Counted from the stretch's first letter, positions 35,522-43,947 are shown. The stretch is DNA of 64,000 nt from Kushneria marisflavi (GCF_002157205.1 NZ_CP021358.1:1798001-1862000), one strand, 5' to 3'. Numbers and translations: made by a program. Notes: a model not told the origin generated them from the letters alone.

Positions 35522-36895
35522 TCAGGCGTCATGAGGCCCGCGAGCCGGGGTCGACGGCAGCGCATTGTGCCTGCGGCGCTCACGCTGGCGATCACGCCGA
35601 TCGCGCCACTGGTAGTAGCTGCCCAGCACCGGCATGAACCACGGTCGGCCGTGATAGAGCGGATGACCGGGCAAGGGGGTGCCAAAGGCACTACGCTCGA
35701 GCGGCTCATCCTCGATGAGATGACGCGCCAGCCGATGGCCCAGCCAGCTCATCGTAGTGATCCCGCTGCCGTTGCAGCCCAGCGCGTAGTAGCACTCGGA
35801 TGCCGTCTGACCGATATGTGGCAGGGCATCAAGCGTGACGGCCACACGTCCGCCCCAGCTGTGGCTGACCGGAACATCACGCAACCGGGGAAAGCGCGCC
35901 ACCATCTGCTGATGTAGCACGCGGGCACTCTGGCGCCGATCAAGGGGATAAAAGCGTGCTCGCCCGCCAAACAGGAAGCGCTGGCCGTCCGGAGAGTAGC
36001 GATAGTAGGTGGTGACACGGCCGCTATCGGCCACGCTGCGCCCCCGGGGGATCAGGTCGCGCTGCAGCGATTCGGGCAGGACCCGGGTCGCAATCTGGTG
36101 AGAGACCACCGGCACGATGCCACGGCGCAGCGCGGGTGACAGCGCTCCGGTATAGCCGTTGGTCGCGATAATGATGCGTGCCGCGTTCAGGCAACCGCGC
36201 GCGGTGGTCACTTGATAATGCGCGCCCTCCCGCGTGATGTCGGTGACCGGCGCCTGGCTGCACACTCGGACACCGGCCGCCAGTGCGGCCGCCAGCAGCC
36301 CGGCATAATATTTTGCCGGATGCAGCTGCCCGGCCCCTCGAATCAGCGCGCCGCCCACGTAAGCGTCGGTGGCCAGCTCTTCTCTGAGCGCCTCGCGCGA
36401 CAGGATGACAACATCGGAATCCGTGAAGGCATTGAGCAGTTCGACACGGCCCTGCCACTTTCTCAAATGCTCCATGGTCCAGGCTGGTGCCAGGCGTCCC
36501 GCACGACGGTAATCACATTTGATGCCTTCCCTGTTGATCAGGGTTTCAAGAAATCGATAGCTGGCGGCGGCTTCCTTCAGGCGCGACTCAAGGCGTACCG
36601 GGTCGTGGGTTGATCCGGCCTTCATGCGCTTGCCGATATTGACGCCTCCCGTCACCTGACCACCGCTTAGCGTGCTGGCACCGCATCCGGGCAGCCCCGC
36701 CTCAAGGACGGTGACCATTTCTCCGCTGCGTGCCAGTTCAAGCGCACAGCACAATCCGGCGTAGCCTGCCCCGACAATGGCCGTATGTGTTTCACGTGAA
36801 ACATCCATTGGGTCATGGTCATGGGGTTGCCATGCCTCCCACCAATAGGGCGTCTCGCGAAAGTCATCGGCCAGAAAGGAGTGCCTTGATGCCAT
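35522..36895 (-). CDS. FAD-dependent oxidoreductase (DAO family), third copy, carrying a parS site
   Basis: 457 aa from ATG 36893-36895, preceded by GGGAGCAGAAG. FAD motif AIVGAGYAGLCCALELARSG with VTVLEAG, then ASTLSGGQVTGGVNIGK. The layout is like gamma-glutamylputrescine oxidase. It is divergent from the IclR gene and directly upstream of hyuAB, so it likely oxidises the amino acid released when HyuAB opens its ring substrate. The N-terminal codons just before the FAD motif (DVSRETH) coincide with an exact parS palindrome, so that short segment may be shaped by ParB binding rather than by catalysis. Confidence 0.88.
   Translation of the reverse strand: MASRHSFLADDFRETPYWWEAWQPHDHDPMDVSRETHTAIVGAGYAGLCCALELARSGEMVTVLEAGLPGCGASTLSGGQVTGGVNIGKRMKAGSTHDPVRLESRLKEAAASYRFLETLINREGIKCDYRRAGRLAPAWTMEHLRKWQGRVELLNAFTDSDVVILSREALREELATDAYVGGALIRGAGQLHPAKYYAGLLAAALAAGVRVCSQAPVTDITREGAHYQVTTARGCLNAARIIIATNGYTGALSPALRRGIVPVVSHQIATRVLPESLQRDLIPRGRSVADSGRVTTYYRYSPDGQRFLFGGRARFYPLDRRQSARVLHQQMVARFPRLRDVPVSHSWGGRVAVTLDALPHIGQTASECYYALGCNGSGITTMSWLGHRLARHLIEDEPLERSAFGTPLPGHPLYHGRPWFMPVLGSYYQWRDRRDRQRERRRHNALPSTPARGPHDA
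36788..36803. promoter_or_regulatory. parS-type centromere site 2
   Basis: The exact 16-bp palindrome TGTTTCACGTGAAACA lies inside the 5' part of an oxidoreductase gene, 30.6 kb from the first copy. Intragenic parS sites are common in ParB systems. Confidence 0.85.
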
Positions 36896-36948
36896 CTTCT
36901 GCTCCCGAATACCGCATCTGAACAGCAAATGAAGAAGACGCCCCGGAC

Positions 36949-36975
36949 CATGCCACAATGTGGAACGCCATGCCA
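36949..36975. promoter_or_regulatory. Candidate operator in the IclR/oxidoreductase divergent region
   Basis: CATGCCA occurs at 36949-36955 and 36969-36975, exactly 20 bp (about two helical turns) apart, around the palindrome CCACA-A-TGTGG (36953-36963). An AT-rich TATATAAA follows. The site is between divergent genes and is a good candidate for the adjacent IclR regulator. Confidence 0.4.
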
Positions 36976-37095
36976 TATATAAACGCTACACCGGTCTTTC
37001 ACAACTGGCAACTGCTTTTGCGTCTCAAGGCGGGGATGGGACGAACGAACGACAAGCCGATACACTGTGCTCCTGTTTCGGGACGTGAGCCGCCA

Positions 37096-37848
37096 ATGAA
37101 GAGCCTTTTGAAAAGCCTGGAAATACTGGAAGCGGTCGCCGAGCACCAGCCGGTCAGCGTGGGCGAACTGGCCAAACGGCTGGCGCTGCCCAAATCGACC
37201 GTACAGCGCGTGCTGTTGACCTTTCATGAGGCGGGCTGGCTGCGCCAGCGCCGGGGGGACATGACCCGCTGGGAGATCGGCTCGCGCGTTCTGGGCGTCC
37301 GCCCACCCGAGCTCAACGGTGGGAGGCTCTACGCGGCCGCTCGCGAACCCATGCGAGCACTTCGCGACGCCACCAACGAGACCGTCCATCTGTCGATTCC
37401 CGACGGCATTAATAACGTGGTTCTGATCGACCGCGCAGACTGCGATCAGAATGTGCGCACCTTCAGCCCGCTGGGGGATGCCGCGCCCTTTCACGCCACT
37501 GCCAACGGCATGGCCATCATGGCATGGCTCGAGCCGTCGGAAATCGAGGCCATCATTGCCCGCGGCCTGCCCGGCTTCACCGAGCACACCATTACCCGGG
37601 CCGACAGGCTGCGCGAGGAGCTCAGGGCCGTGCGTGAGCGAGGCTATTCGCTGAACCTGTCGCACTACCGACCGGCCATCTGTGCCATCGGCGCCGCCAT
37701 TCTGGATGCCGAAAGGCGTCCGGTAGGCAGCGTTTGTATCTCCATGCCGCAATCGCGCTACCAGCCCGAGAAGCTGGCGCAGTGGGGCCGGCAGGTGGCC
37801 GAGGCGGCTCACCGGATCAGCATGCAGCAACCCTTTGATCCCATCTGA
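37096..37848 (+). CDS. IclR-family transcriptional regulator of the HyuAB module
   Basis: 250 aa from ATG 37096 (MKSLLKSLEILEAVAEHQ); the longer frame to 36958 is not family-like. An N-terminal winged helix (VGELAKRLALPKSTVQRVLLTFHEAGWL) is followed by the IclR effector domain with NVVLIDRADCDQNVR, PFHATANGMAIMAWL and the RPAICAIGAAILD block. It is divergent from the oxidoreductase-hyuAB unit and probably controls it, and perhaps the neighbouring ALDH-ABC operon, in response to the substrate or a ring-opened product. Confidence 0.9.
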   Translation: MKSLLKSLEILEAVAEHQPVSVGELAKRLALPKSTVQRVLLTFHEAGWLRQRRGDMTRWEIGSRVLGVRPPELNGGRLYAAAREPMRALRDATNETVHLSIPDGINNVVLIDRADCDQNVRTFSPLGDAAPFHATANGMAIMAWLEPSEIEAIIARGLPGFTEHTITRADRLREELRAVRERGYSLNLSHYRPAICAIGAAILDAERRPVGSVCISMPQSRYQPEKLAQWGRQVAEAAHRISMQQPFDPI

Positions 37849-37930
37849 GGCGACCGGCAGGGAAGCCCCCGGCCCTCGACGGCGGTTTCAACCACGACGA
37901 ATCGTTTGAATCTGTTGCTTGAATCTATCG

Positions 37931-37971
37931 ATATAAAAAAGCGCCCGCTCGATGTCTCGAGCGGGCGCTTT
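37931..37971 (-). terminator. Strong terminator between IclR and 3HCDH-like genes
   Basis: A 15-bp perfect stem (37938-37952 with 37957-37971, TGTC loop) is followed leftward by a TTTTTT run, suited to end the minus-strand 3HCDH-like transcript. It may also insulate the convergent IclR gene. Confidence 0.88.
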
Positions 37972-37992
37972 GGGAAGGCACCATCAGCCGGA

Positions 37993-38943
37993 TTACTTCA
38001 TCGGCGGTGGCCCGAGCTCTTTCATCAGCTCCGAGAGCTTCACATAGGCGCGGTTACGCCAGGCAATCAGATCCGGAATGCGCTCGGCCGGTACGTCGGT
38101 GAACCCGCCGCCGCTCTTGGTCCCCAGCTTGCCCTGATCGATCAGCGAACTCAGTACCTCGGGCGTGGCGAAGCGCTCGGGGAAGTCGGTCTGCAACGAC
38201 TGATAGCAGAAGTTGTAGACATCGAGCCCGGCCATGTCGGCAATCGCAAACGGACCGAAAAACGGCAGACGGAAGCCGAACGTCGTGCGTACCAGCGTAT
38301 CGATGTCCTCGGGGCTGGCCACGCCCTCTTCCAGCAGCTGGGTGGCCTCGTGAAACAGGGCGTACTGCAGGCGGTTGAGCACAAAGCCGGTCACGTCCTT
38401 GACCGTGGCCGTTTCCTTGCCGGTTTCGTGCACAATCGCGCAGGCACGCTCGACGACCTCCGGGTCGGTGCCTTCATGCGGGATGATCTCGACACCCGGC
38501 ACGAACGGTGACGGATTGGAGAAGTGTACCCCCAGAAAACGCTCCGGGTGGGTGACCGCTTCGGACAGTTTGGCGATCGAGATGGTCGAGGTATTGGTGG
38601 CGATGATCGCATCCGGACGCGCTGCTGCGCTGACGCGCTTGAAGATATCGTGCTTGATATCGATCTTCTCGGGCACGGCCTCTTCGATGAAATCGGCATC
38701 GCGCACCGCATCCTCGATCGACTCGGCGACCTTCACCTGACGTTCGATGCGCTCGACGGCGTCACTCGGAAACAGGCCGTCGGCGACGAATTTACGGGTT
38801 TCCTCGATCAGACGCTCGCGGTTGGCCTGGGTCACCTCGAGCGAGACATCGCTGATCAGAACCTCGGCACCGGCCAGCGCCATGACCTGAGCGATACCGC
38901 CGCCCATATATCCCGAGCCGACAATGGCAATCTTGCGTGTCAT
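37993..38943 (-). CDS. 3-hydroxyacyl-CoA dehydrogenase-family NAD oxidoreductase
   Basis: 316 aa, one-domain-pair form without an enoyl-CoA hydratase part. NAD motif IVGSGYMGGGIAQVMALAG; substrate region NTSTISIAKLSEAV, FLGVHFSNPSPFVPGVEII with the catalytic His and Glu; then DVTGFVLNRLQ. The family covers 3-hydroxybutyryl-CoA, carnitine and L-gulonate dehydrogenases. Because the neighbours are a sugar isomerase and a GntP permease, a role on a free hydroxy acid such as gulonate seems more likely than beta-oxidation. The substrate is unproven. It lies 49 bp downstream of the isomerase gene, in the same direction. Confidence 0.85.
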   Translation of the reverse strand: MTRKIAIVGSGYMGGGIAQVMALAGAEVLISDVSLEVTQANRERLIEETRKFVADGLFPSDAVERIERQVKVAESIEDAVRDADFIEEAVPEKIDIKHDIFKRVSAAARPDAIIATNTSTISIAKLSEAVTHPERFLGVHFSNPSPFVPGVEIIPHEGTDPEVVERACAIVHETGKETATVKDVTGFVLNRLQYALFHEATQLLEEGVASPEDIDTLVRTTFGFRLPFFGPFAIADMAGLDVYNFCYQSLQTDFPERFATPEVLSSLIDQGKLGTKSGGGFTDVPAERIPDLIAWRNRAYVKLSELMKELGPPPMK

Positions 38944-38992
38944 GAACCTTTACTCCCTATAGACATGGTGTCTCATACCGCGGTCATGGCTC

Positions 38993-39961
38993 TCAGCCCT
39001 GACGAACCCGGCTTTTGCCAAGGGCATAGTCCGACGTGCGGGGCAGAATCTTCTCGCGCAGATACTGCTGATTGGTGCTGGACACGCTCAGGCCATCGCC
39101 GCCGTAGTGCTCGGTGCAGATCATGCCCTGATAGCCGTTGGCGATCGCAATCTCGATCGACTTGCGATAGTTGATCAGTCCGAGCTCCAGCGAGGTGGGC
39201 ATGGCCACATAGTGATCACGCGACACATCCTCATCGCGCATGTAGTTCTTCACATGCCAGTAGTTGGCGTAAGGCAGGGTCTTTTCCATGATCTCGAGCC
39301 AGGACTCGATCGGGCGATGCAGGCGCACCAGGTTGCCCACGTCCGGGTTGATACCAACGTTGTCCAGGCCGATGTCCTTGACCAGCGCCACGGTGGAGTC
39401 GGCCGTGCCGATATAGGTGTCCTCATACATCTCAAGCGATACCAGAAGGCCAAGCTCCTCGGCGTGCCGGCCCAGCTCCTGAAGACGCTTGACCGTCAGG
39501 TTCCACATGTCCCGATCGCCTTCCGGTGACTTGTAGCCCTCGACCGTCCAGAACCACAGCTGTCGTTGCTGCTCGGGCGTCAGCGCCTGGTGCAGGCCTA
39601 CCGAGACCACGCGAGCGCCCATGGCGGCCGCGGCTTCCAGCGTGCGGTGGGTATAGGCCAGATTTTCCTCGCCATGCTCGGCGTCAATGACGCTGCGGCG
39701 CACGGCCGAAATGGCCGGCAGACCCACACCGGCCTCTTTGGCAGTTCGCACCAGCTCATCAAGACGCTGGGTCGACAAATCGCCTGGCTTGATCCAGTTA
39801 TCGAAGAGATCGACATTGGTAAAGCCTGCCCCACGAATCTCATCAAAGACACCGCGCCAGTGAGAGGCATCGGCCTCGTTGACGCTGCGCCCCTGAGCAT
39901 CGACGCCCGGAAAGGGCAGCGTGGCGGCCGTAATCGGCCAGTTGTCAGCGGTATAAGGCAT
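38993..39961 (-). CDS. Sugar phosphate isomerase/epimerase-type TIM-barrel protein
   Basis: 322 aa. An AP-endonuclease-2-like TIM barrel with a clear metal tetrad: Glu in VSLEMYEDTY, Asp in GINPDVGNL, His in NYWHVKNYM and Glu in MICTEHYGG. This matches xylose-isomerase-like enzymes such as hydroxypyruvate isomerase, 2-oxo-tetronate isomerase, inosose dehydratase and tagatose epimerases. It works in the cytoplasm on a keto sugar or keto acid. Co-directional with the 3HCDH-like gene and the GntP permease, it fits a sugar-acid catabolic route. Confidence 0.85.
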   Translation of the reverse strand: MPYTADNWPITAATLPFPGVDAQGRSVNEADASHWRGVFDEIRGAGFTNVDLFDNWIKPGDLSTQRLDELVRTAKEAGVGLPAISAVRRSVIDAEHGEENLAYTHRTLEAAAAMGARVVSVGLHQALTPEQQRQLWFWTVEGYKSPEGDRDMWNLTVKRLQELGRHAEELGLLVSLEMYEDTYIGTADSTVALVKDIGLDNVGINPDVGNLVRLHRPIESWLEIMEKTLPYANYWHVKNYMRDEDVSRDHYVAMPTSLELGLINYRKSIEIAIANGYQGMICTEHYGGDGLSVSSTNQQYLREKILPRTSDYALGKSRVRQG

Positions 39962-40051
39962 GAAAACATCTCCTTTTAAGGGGCTTGCAAGGGGTGTGTA
40001 TCAGGACCCGGCGGTCTTTTTGGCGCGGGCCCGTGGATAAAGCATGACGTC

Positions 40052-41443
40052 CTAGGTGATCAGGGCGAACAACACCCAGACCAGCGCAAAGGCCATCAGG
40101 GAAATGCCGGTCGACATCACCGTCCAGGTCCGCAACATGGTGCGGGTCTCGACCTGCAGAAACCGACCAACCAGCCAGAAGCCCGAGTCGTTGACGTGAG
40201 AGTAGCCAATGGCACCGGCCACGATCGCCGTGGTGATACAGGCCACCGGCATGCCGGCCAGCTCCGGCTGGGCCAGTACAGCAGGCGCCATAATGCCGGC
40301 GGCGGTGGTACCGGCCACGGTGGCCGATCCCTGAGCGACGCGAATGACCGAGGCGATGAGATAACCGGCCAGAATCAACGGCATGCCGATCGCATCCAGA
40401 CTGGCCGCCAGCGCATTACCGATCCCGCTGGCGGTCAGCACCCCACCGAACATGCCGCCGGCGCCGGTGATCAGAATGATGGTGCACACCGGTGCCAGCG
40501 CACGCTCGATGATGTCGTTGATGGCATCCATCGGTGACGTGAGCCCGCGGCGAAAGATCAAAAGCCACATGGCCACACAGGTACTGATCAGAAGCGCAAT
40601 CGGGGTTTCGCCAATGACAATGAAGCTGTCCAGCAGCGCATTGCCCTCCGGCAGGGTGCCGGCCGAGATCAGCGTCGAGATGCCGGTGTTCATGAAGATC
40701 AGTACCAGCGGCAGCAGCAGCACCAGCAGCACGGTGCCAAAGGCGGGCGGTGGCGCACCGTCGTCTTCCTCACCGCCCATGACGTCGGGCACTGACTGAA
40801 ACGGCGTTCGGTTGGACAGCCAAAGGGCGAGCCGATACCCCATGACATACCAGGTGGGCAGGCCGACCAGCAGACCGACAAACAGCACCAGACCAATGTC
40901 GGCATGCAGAAAGACCGCAGCGGCCACCGGCCCCGGATGGGGCGGCATCAGGGCATGCATGACCAGCGCCGAACCGGCCACCGGCAGACCGTAGAGCAGA
41001 AGCGACCCCTTGAGCTCACGAGCGACGGCAAAGATGATCGGCAGCATCACCACATAGGCGGCATCGAGAAAGATCGGGAAGCAGAACAGCAGTGCCGCGA
41101 TCGAAAGTCCGAGCGGTGCCCGTTCGCGCCCGCACAGGCGGATCAGGGTATCGGAGAGCACTCTTGCCCCACCGGACACGGCCACGATTCGTCCGAGTAC
41201 GGCACCAAAGCCAATCAGAAGGGCCACATTGCCCAGGGTCTTGCCAAAGCCGCCGGTCAGGGTCGAGATCAGATCACTGACGCCGATGCCGGTGGCCAGC
41301 GCCGTACCAATGCTGACCATGACCAGCGCAAAAAAGGGATGGAGACGCACACGAATGATCAGCAGCAGCAAAATGGCGATGGCCACCGCCGAAATCATGA
41401 GCAAAAGGGGTGTGGATAACGCAGCTTCGGTGGCACTGGGCAT
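40052..41443 (-). CDS. GntP-family gluconate/sugar-acid:H+ symporter
   Basis: 463 aa, about 12-14 membrane segments. Typical GntP features are GFGKTLGNVALLIGFGAVLGRI, a histidine/proline-rich block LMPPHPGPVAAAVFLHADIG, and the C-terminal QGSATVAGTTAAGIMAP and HVNDSGFW. The family imports gluconate, idonate, threonate or other sugar acids with protons. It is the promoter-proximal gene of the three-gene minus-strand operon and faces the LysR gene across 183 bp. Confidence 0.92.
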   Translation of the reverse strand: MPSATEAALSTPLLLMISAVAIAILLLLIIRVRLHPFFALVMVSIGTALATGIGVSDLISTLTGGFGKTLGNVALLIGFGAVLGRIVAVSGGARVLSDTLIRLCGRERAPLGLSIAALLFCFPIFLDAAYVVMLPIIFAVARELKGSLLLYGLPVAGSALVMHALMPPHPGPVAAAVFLHADIGLVLFVGLLVGLPTWYVMGYRLALWLSNRTPFQSVPDVMGGEEDDGAPPPAFGTVLLVLLLPLVLIFMNTGISTLISAGTLPEGNALLDSFIVIGETPIALLISTCVAMWLLIFRRGLTSPMDAINDIIERALAPVCTIILITGAGGMFGGVLTASGIGNALAASLDAIGMPLILAGYLIASVIRVAQGSATVAGTTAAGIMAPAVLAQPELAGMPVACITTAIVAGAIGYSHVNDSGFWLVGRFLQVETRTMLRTWTVMSTGISLMAFALVWVLFALIT

Positions 41444-41583
41444 AACCGACTCCGGATCAGGCCATGACGTTCAAGCGCCTTGATACGCCATTGGTCGCAA
41501 AATGCCTTACATGGCTGTAAGTCCAATACCGCAGACGATATCTTTTCCGGGCAATACCCTACCAATGCCGGTCATGCCGCATA

Positions 41584-41611
41584 TTGATGACCATTTTGAT
41601 ATCAATTTGAT
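41584..41611. promoter_or_regulatory. Candidate LysR operator with phased TTGAT repeats
   Basis: Three TTGAT elements lie at 41584-41588, 41596-41600 and 41607-41611, spaced 12 and 11 bp apart. They overlap the palindrome TTGATATCAA (41596-41605) and ATCAA-T-TTGAT (41601-41611). The site is just before the LysR start and in the divergent promoter region. Confidence 0.45.
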
Positions 41612-41626
41612 AACGAGCCACGCCTC

Positions 41627-42574
41627 ATGGGGACTCTGCCGGAAGACTGGTTTTTCAGGTCAAGACTAAAGTTGCGTCATCTGCAGCTGTTCGTGGCCCT
41701 TGGCGAGCAGGGCAATCTGCACCGCAGCGCCGAAATGCTGGGCATCAGCCAGCCGGCGGCTTCGAGGCTTCTGATCGAGCTGGAGGAGCGACTGGGCACG
41801 GCGCTATTCGAACGCCACGGCCGCGGGCTCTCCCCCAACCTCTACGGCGAGCTGATGATTCGTCGTGCCCGAACCATCATCGACGAGCTCGAGCGCGCCG
41901 GCGAGGAGTTCAACGCCATCCGCGCCGGCCATGCCGGGCTGGTCCGGGTCGGCACGGTCATGGAGCCGGCCGTGGCGCTCCTGACCCGCGCCATCGAGCA
42001 GATGCACAGCGAACGACCCAACCTTCGCATCAATGTCAATGTCGATGTCAGTCGCGCGTTAATCTCGGGTTTGATGGACGGTCATTACAATTTTGTGATC
42101 TCTCGGATTCCGGCCGGCTTTTCCGGCGAGCACTTCGTGTTCGAGGAGATCGGCGAGGAAGAGATCTGTTTCATCTGCAGCCGATCACATCCGCTGGCCG
42201 AGCAGCCGGTACCGGCGCTGTCGGCCATGGTCGACTATCCCTGGGCACTACAACCGCCCGGTACCCTGATGCGTCAGCGCGTCGATGACCTGCTGCGTCA
42301 TCGCGGGCTCGAGCCGCCCCACTGGATCGTCGACACCTCGGATCTGACCACCTCGCTGGCCCTGGTCAATGCCTCCTCGTTTCTGACGGTGGCCACCCGA
42401 GGCGTGGCAGAGCTGCTATGCGACCCGCAGCGCTTTCGCATCATCTCGTCGTCCACGCGTCTGAGCGTGCAGCCCTATGGACTTGTCAGCCTGCGTCGCC
42501 AGCAGCTGCCGCCGGGGGTTGCCGCCATGATGCGCCTCTTGCGTCAGCTGATTCGCCAGCCTTCGCCCATCTAG
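41627..42574 (+). CDS. LysR-family transcriptional regulator
   Basis: 315 aa. The helix-turn-helix is at about residues 15-75 (LRHLQLFVALGEQGNL, AEMLGISQPAASRLLIELE). The rest is the periplasmic-binding-protein-like effector domain. The sequence is of the GbpR type, whose members respond to galactonate, gluconate or related compounds. It is divergent from the GntP operon and is most likely its activator. The start is close to the TTGAT repeat cluster, so it may also control itself. Confidence 0.9.
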   Translation: MGTLPEDWFFRSRLKLRHLQLFVALGEQGNLHRSAEMLGISQPAASRLLIELEERLGTALFERHGRGLSPNLYGELMIRRARTIIDELERAGEEFNAIRAGHAGLVRVGTVMEPAVALLTRAIEQMHSERPNLRINVNVDVSRALISGLMDGHYNFVISRIPAGFSGEHFVFEEIGEEEICFICSRSHPLAEQPVPALSAMVDYPWALQPPGTLMRQRVDDLLRHRGLEPPHWIVDTSDLTTSLALVNASSFLTVATRGVAELLCDPQRFRIISSSTRLSVQPYGLVSLRRQQLPPGVAAMMRLLRQLIRQPSPI

Positions 42575-42658
42575 CGCCCCAGAGCGGCGAGCGCGTGGCC
42601 GCTGACGATCAAAGTCGTTACTCTGAGGGGCTCTCCCCTGCTGACCGGAAGATTGATC

Positions 42659-43864
42659 ATGACCACGCTTGCCCGCCGTATGGATACGATAGCCCCCTCG
42701 GCCACCATCGAAATCTCGCGCCGCGCCGCCGAGATGCGCCGTGAGGGGCTTGATATCATCTCCCTGTCCCAGGGCGAGCCCGATTTTGATACACCGCCCC
42801 ACATCGCCCATGCCGGCAAGCGCGCCATTGATGAGGGCCAGACCCGCTATACCGATGTCGATGGCACTCTGGAGCTCAAGCAGGCGATCGTGGCCAAGTT
42901 CGAGCGCGACAACGCGCTGCACTACGCCACCGATCAGATCTCGGTCGGTACCGGCGGCAAGCAGGTCATTTTCAACGCCCTGTTCGCCCTGATCGATCCG
43001 GAAGACGAAGTGATCATCCCGGCCCCCTACTGGGTCTCCTATCCGGATATGGTACGCCTTGCCGGCGGCACGCCGGTCTGCCTCGAGTGTGACGTGTCGC
43101 AGGGGTTCAAGCTCACGGCCGAGCAGCTCGAGGCCGCCATCACCCCGAAAACAAAGTGCCTGATGCTCAATTCGCCCGCCAATCCGACCGGCGCCGGCTA
43201 TCATCGCGAAGAGCTCGCGGCTCTGGGCGAGGTCCTGAAGCGTTATCCGCAGGTATTCGTGATCAGCGATGACATCTATGAATACCTGGCCTACGACGGC
43301 TGGGCATTCACCACGCTTGCTGCGGTGGTGCCCGAGCTTTTTGAGCGCGTTTTGACCGTCAACGGCGTCTCCAAGGGCTATGCCATGACCGGCTGGCGCA
43401 TCGGCTTCGGCGGCGGTCCGAAGGACCTGATTCGTGCCATGGCGAAGCTGCAGGGACAGATGACCACCAACCCCAGCGCCATCTCCCAGGCCGCCGCGGT
43501 AGAAGCGCTCAACGGCCCCCGCGACTTTCTGGTGGAGCATCTCGAGATCTTTCGCCAGCGTCGTGACATGTGCATGGCGGCCCTCAATGCCATTGATGGG
43601 TTATCGTGTCGTGCCCCCGAAGGCGCGTTCTATCTGTTCATCAGCTGTCAGGGACTGATCAATCGCAGGACGCCGGCGGGCGAGGTGCTTGAACGCGATG
43701 TCGACGTTGCCCGCTTTCTGCTCGACACCGCGAATGTGGCCGTGGTGCCGGGCACGGCCTTTGGCATGGCGCCCTGGTTTCGTATCTCCTTTGCCGCCGC
43801 CACCGAACGCCTCGGCGAGGCGTGTGAGCGCATTGCTCAGGCCTGCAGCACGCTGACCGCCTGA
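42659..43864 (+). CDS. Class I aminotransferase (aspartate aminotransferase type)
   Basis: 401 aa from ATG 42659. PLP-fold class I features: GGKQVIFNALFALIDPEDEV, APYWVSYPDM, NSPANPTGAGY, SDDIYEYLAYDG, the PLP-lysine motif VNGVSKGYAMTGWRIGF and the C-terminal FRISFA Arg. It resembles type I-beta aspartate/prephenate aminotransferases (AatA). It would transfer amino groups between aspartate or aromatic/branched amino acids and 2-oxoglutarate. It follows the LysR gene in the same direction after 84 bp but has no evident functional link to it. Confidence 0.9.
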   Translation: MTTLARRMDTIAPSATIEISRRAAEMRREGLDIISLSQGEPDFDTPPHIAHAGKRAIDEGQTRYTDVDGTLELKQAIVAKFERDNALHYATDQISVGTGGKQVIFNALFALIDPEDEVIIPAPYWVSYPDMVRLAGGTPVCLECDVSQGFKLTAEQLEAAITPKTKCLMLNSPANPTGAGYHREELAALGEVLKRYPQVFVISDDIYEYLAYDGWAFTTLAAVVPELFERVLTVNGVSKGYAMTGWRIGFGGGPKDLIRAMAKLQGQMTTNPSAISQAAAVEALNGPRDFLVEHLEIFRQRRDMCMAALNAIDGLSCRAPEGAFYLFISCQGLINRRTPAGEVLERDVDVARFLLDTANVAVVPGTAFGMAPWFRISFAAATERLGEACERIAQACSTLTA

Positions 43865-43928
43865 CGCTCACCACGCCAGGCGCGCCTCGTGACAGCAGGG
43901 CACCGGCCTTTACGGCCGGCGCCCGGTT

Positions 43929-43947
43929 GATAGTGATTCTCAATTCG
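43929..43947 (+). promoter_or_regulatory. Possible Fur box before the exporter-FecBCD genes
   Basis: GATAGTGATTCTCAATTCG matches the 19-bp Fur consensus at 12 of 19 positions, including GATA-TGAT at one end and TCA in the second half. It lies 52 bp before the start of the MFS gene that heads a run of iron-uptake-like genes. Confidence 0.45.

Noticed and set aside
33525..35534. Plus-strand open frame of 669 codons opposite hyuA
   Set aside because: The minus strand carries all HyuA motifs. The antisense product is rich in Gly, Arg, His and Gln without recognisable domains.
36958..37095. Longer N-terminus for the IclR regulator
   Set aside because: The extra 46 residues are not IclR-like and would cover the divergent promoter. 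ATG 37096 gives the family-typical start.
42416..43540. Minus-strand open frame opposite the aminotransferase gene
   Set aside because: The plus strand encodes an intact PLP enzyme with its lysine motif; the opposite frame shows no family features.
43891..43925. Hairpin after the aminotransferase gene (CCGGCC / GGCCGG)
   Set aside because: The stem is short, imperfectly extended and has no T tract on either side, so it was not called as a terminator.
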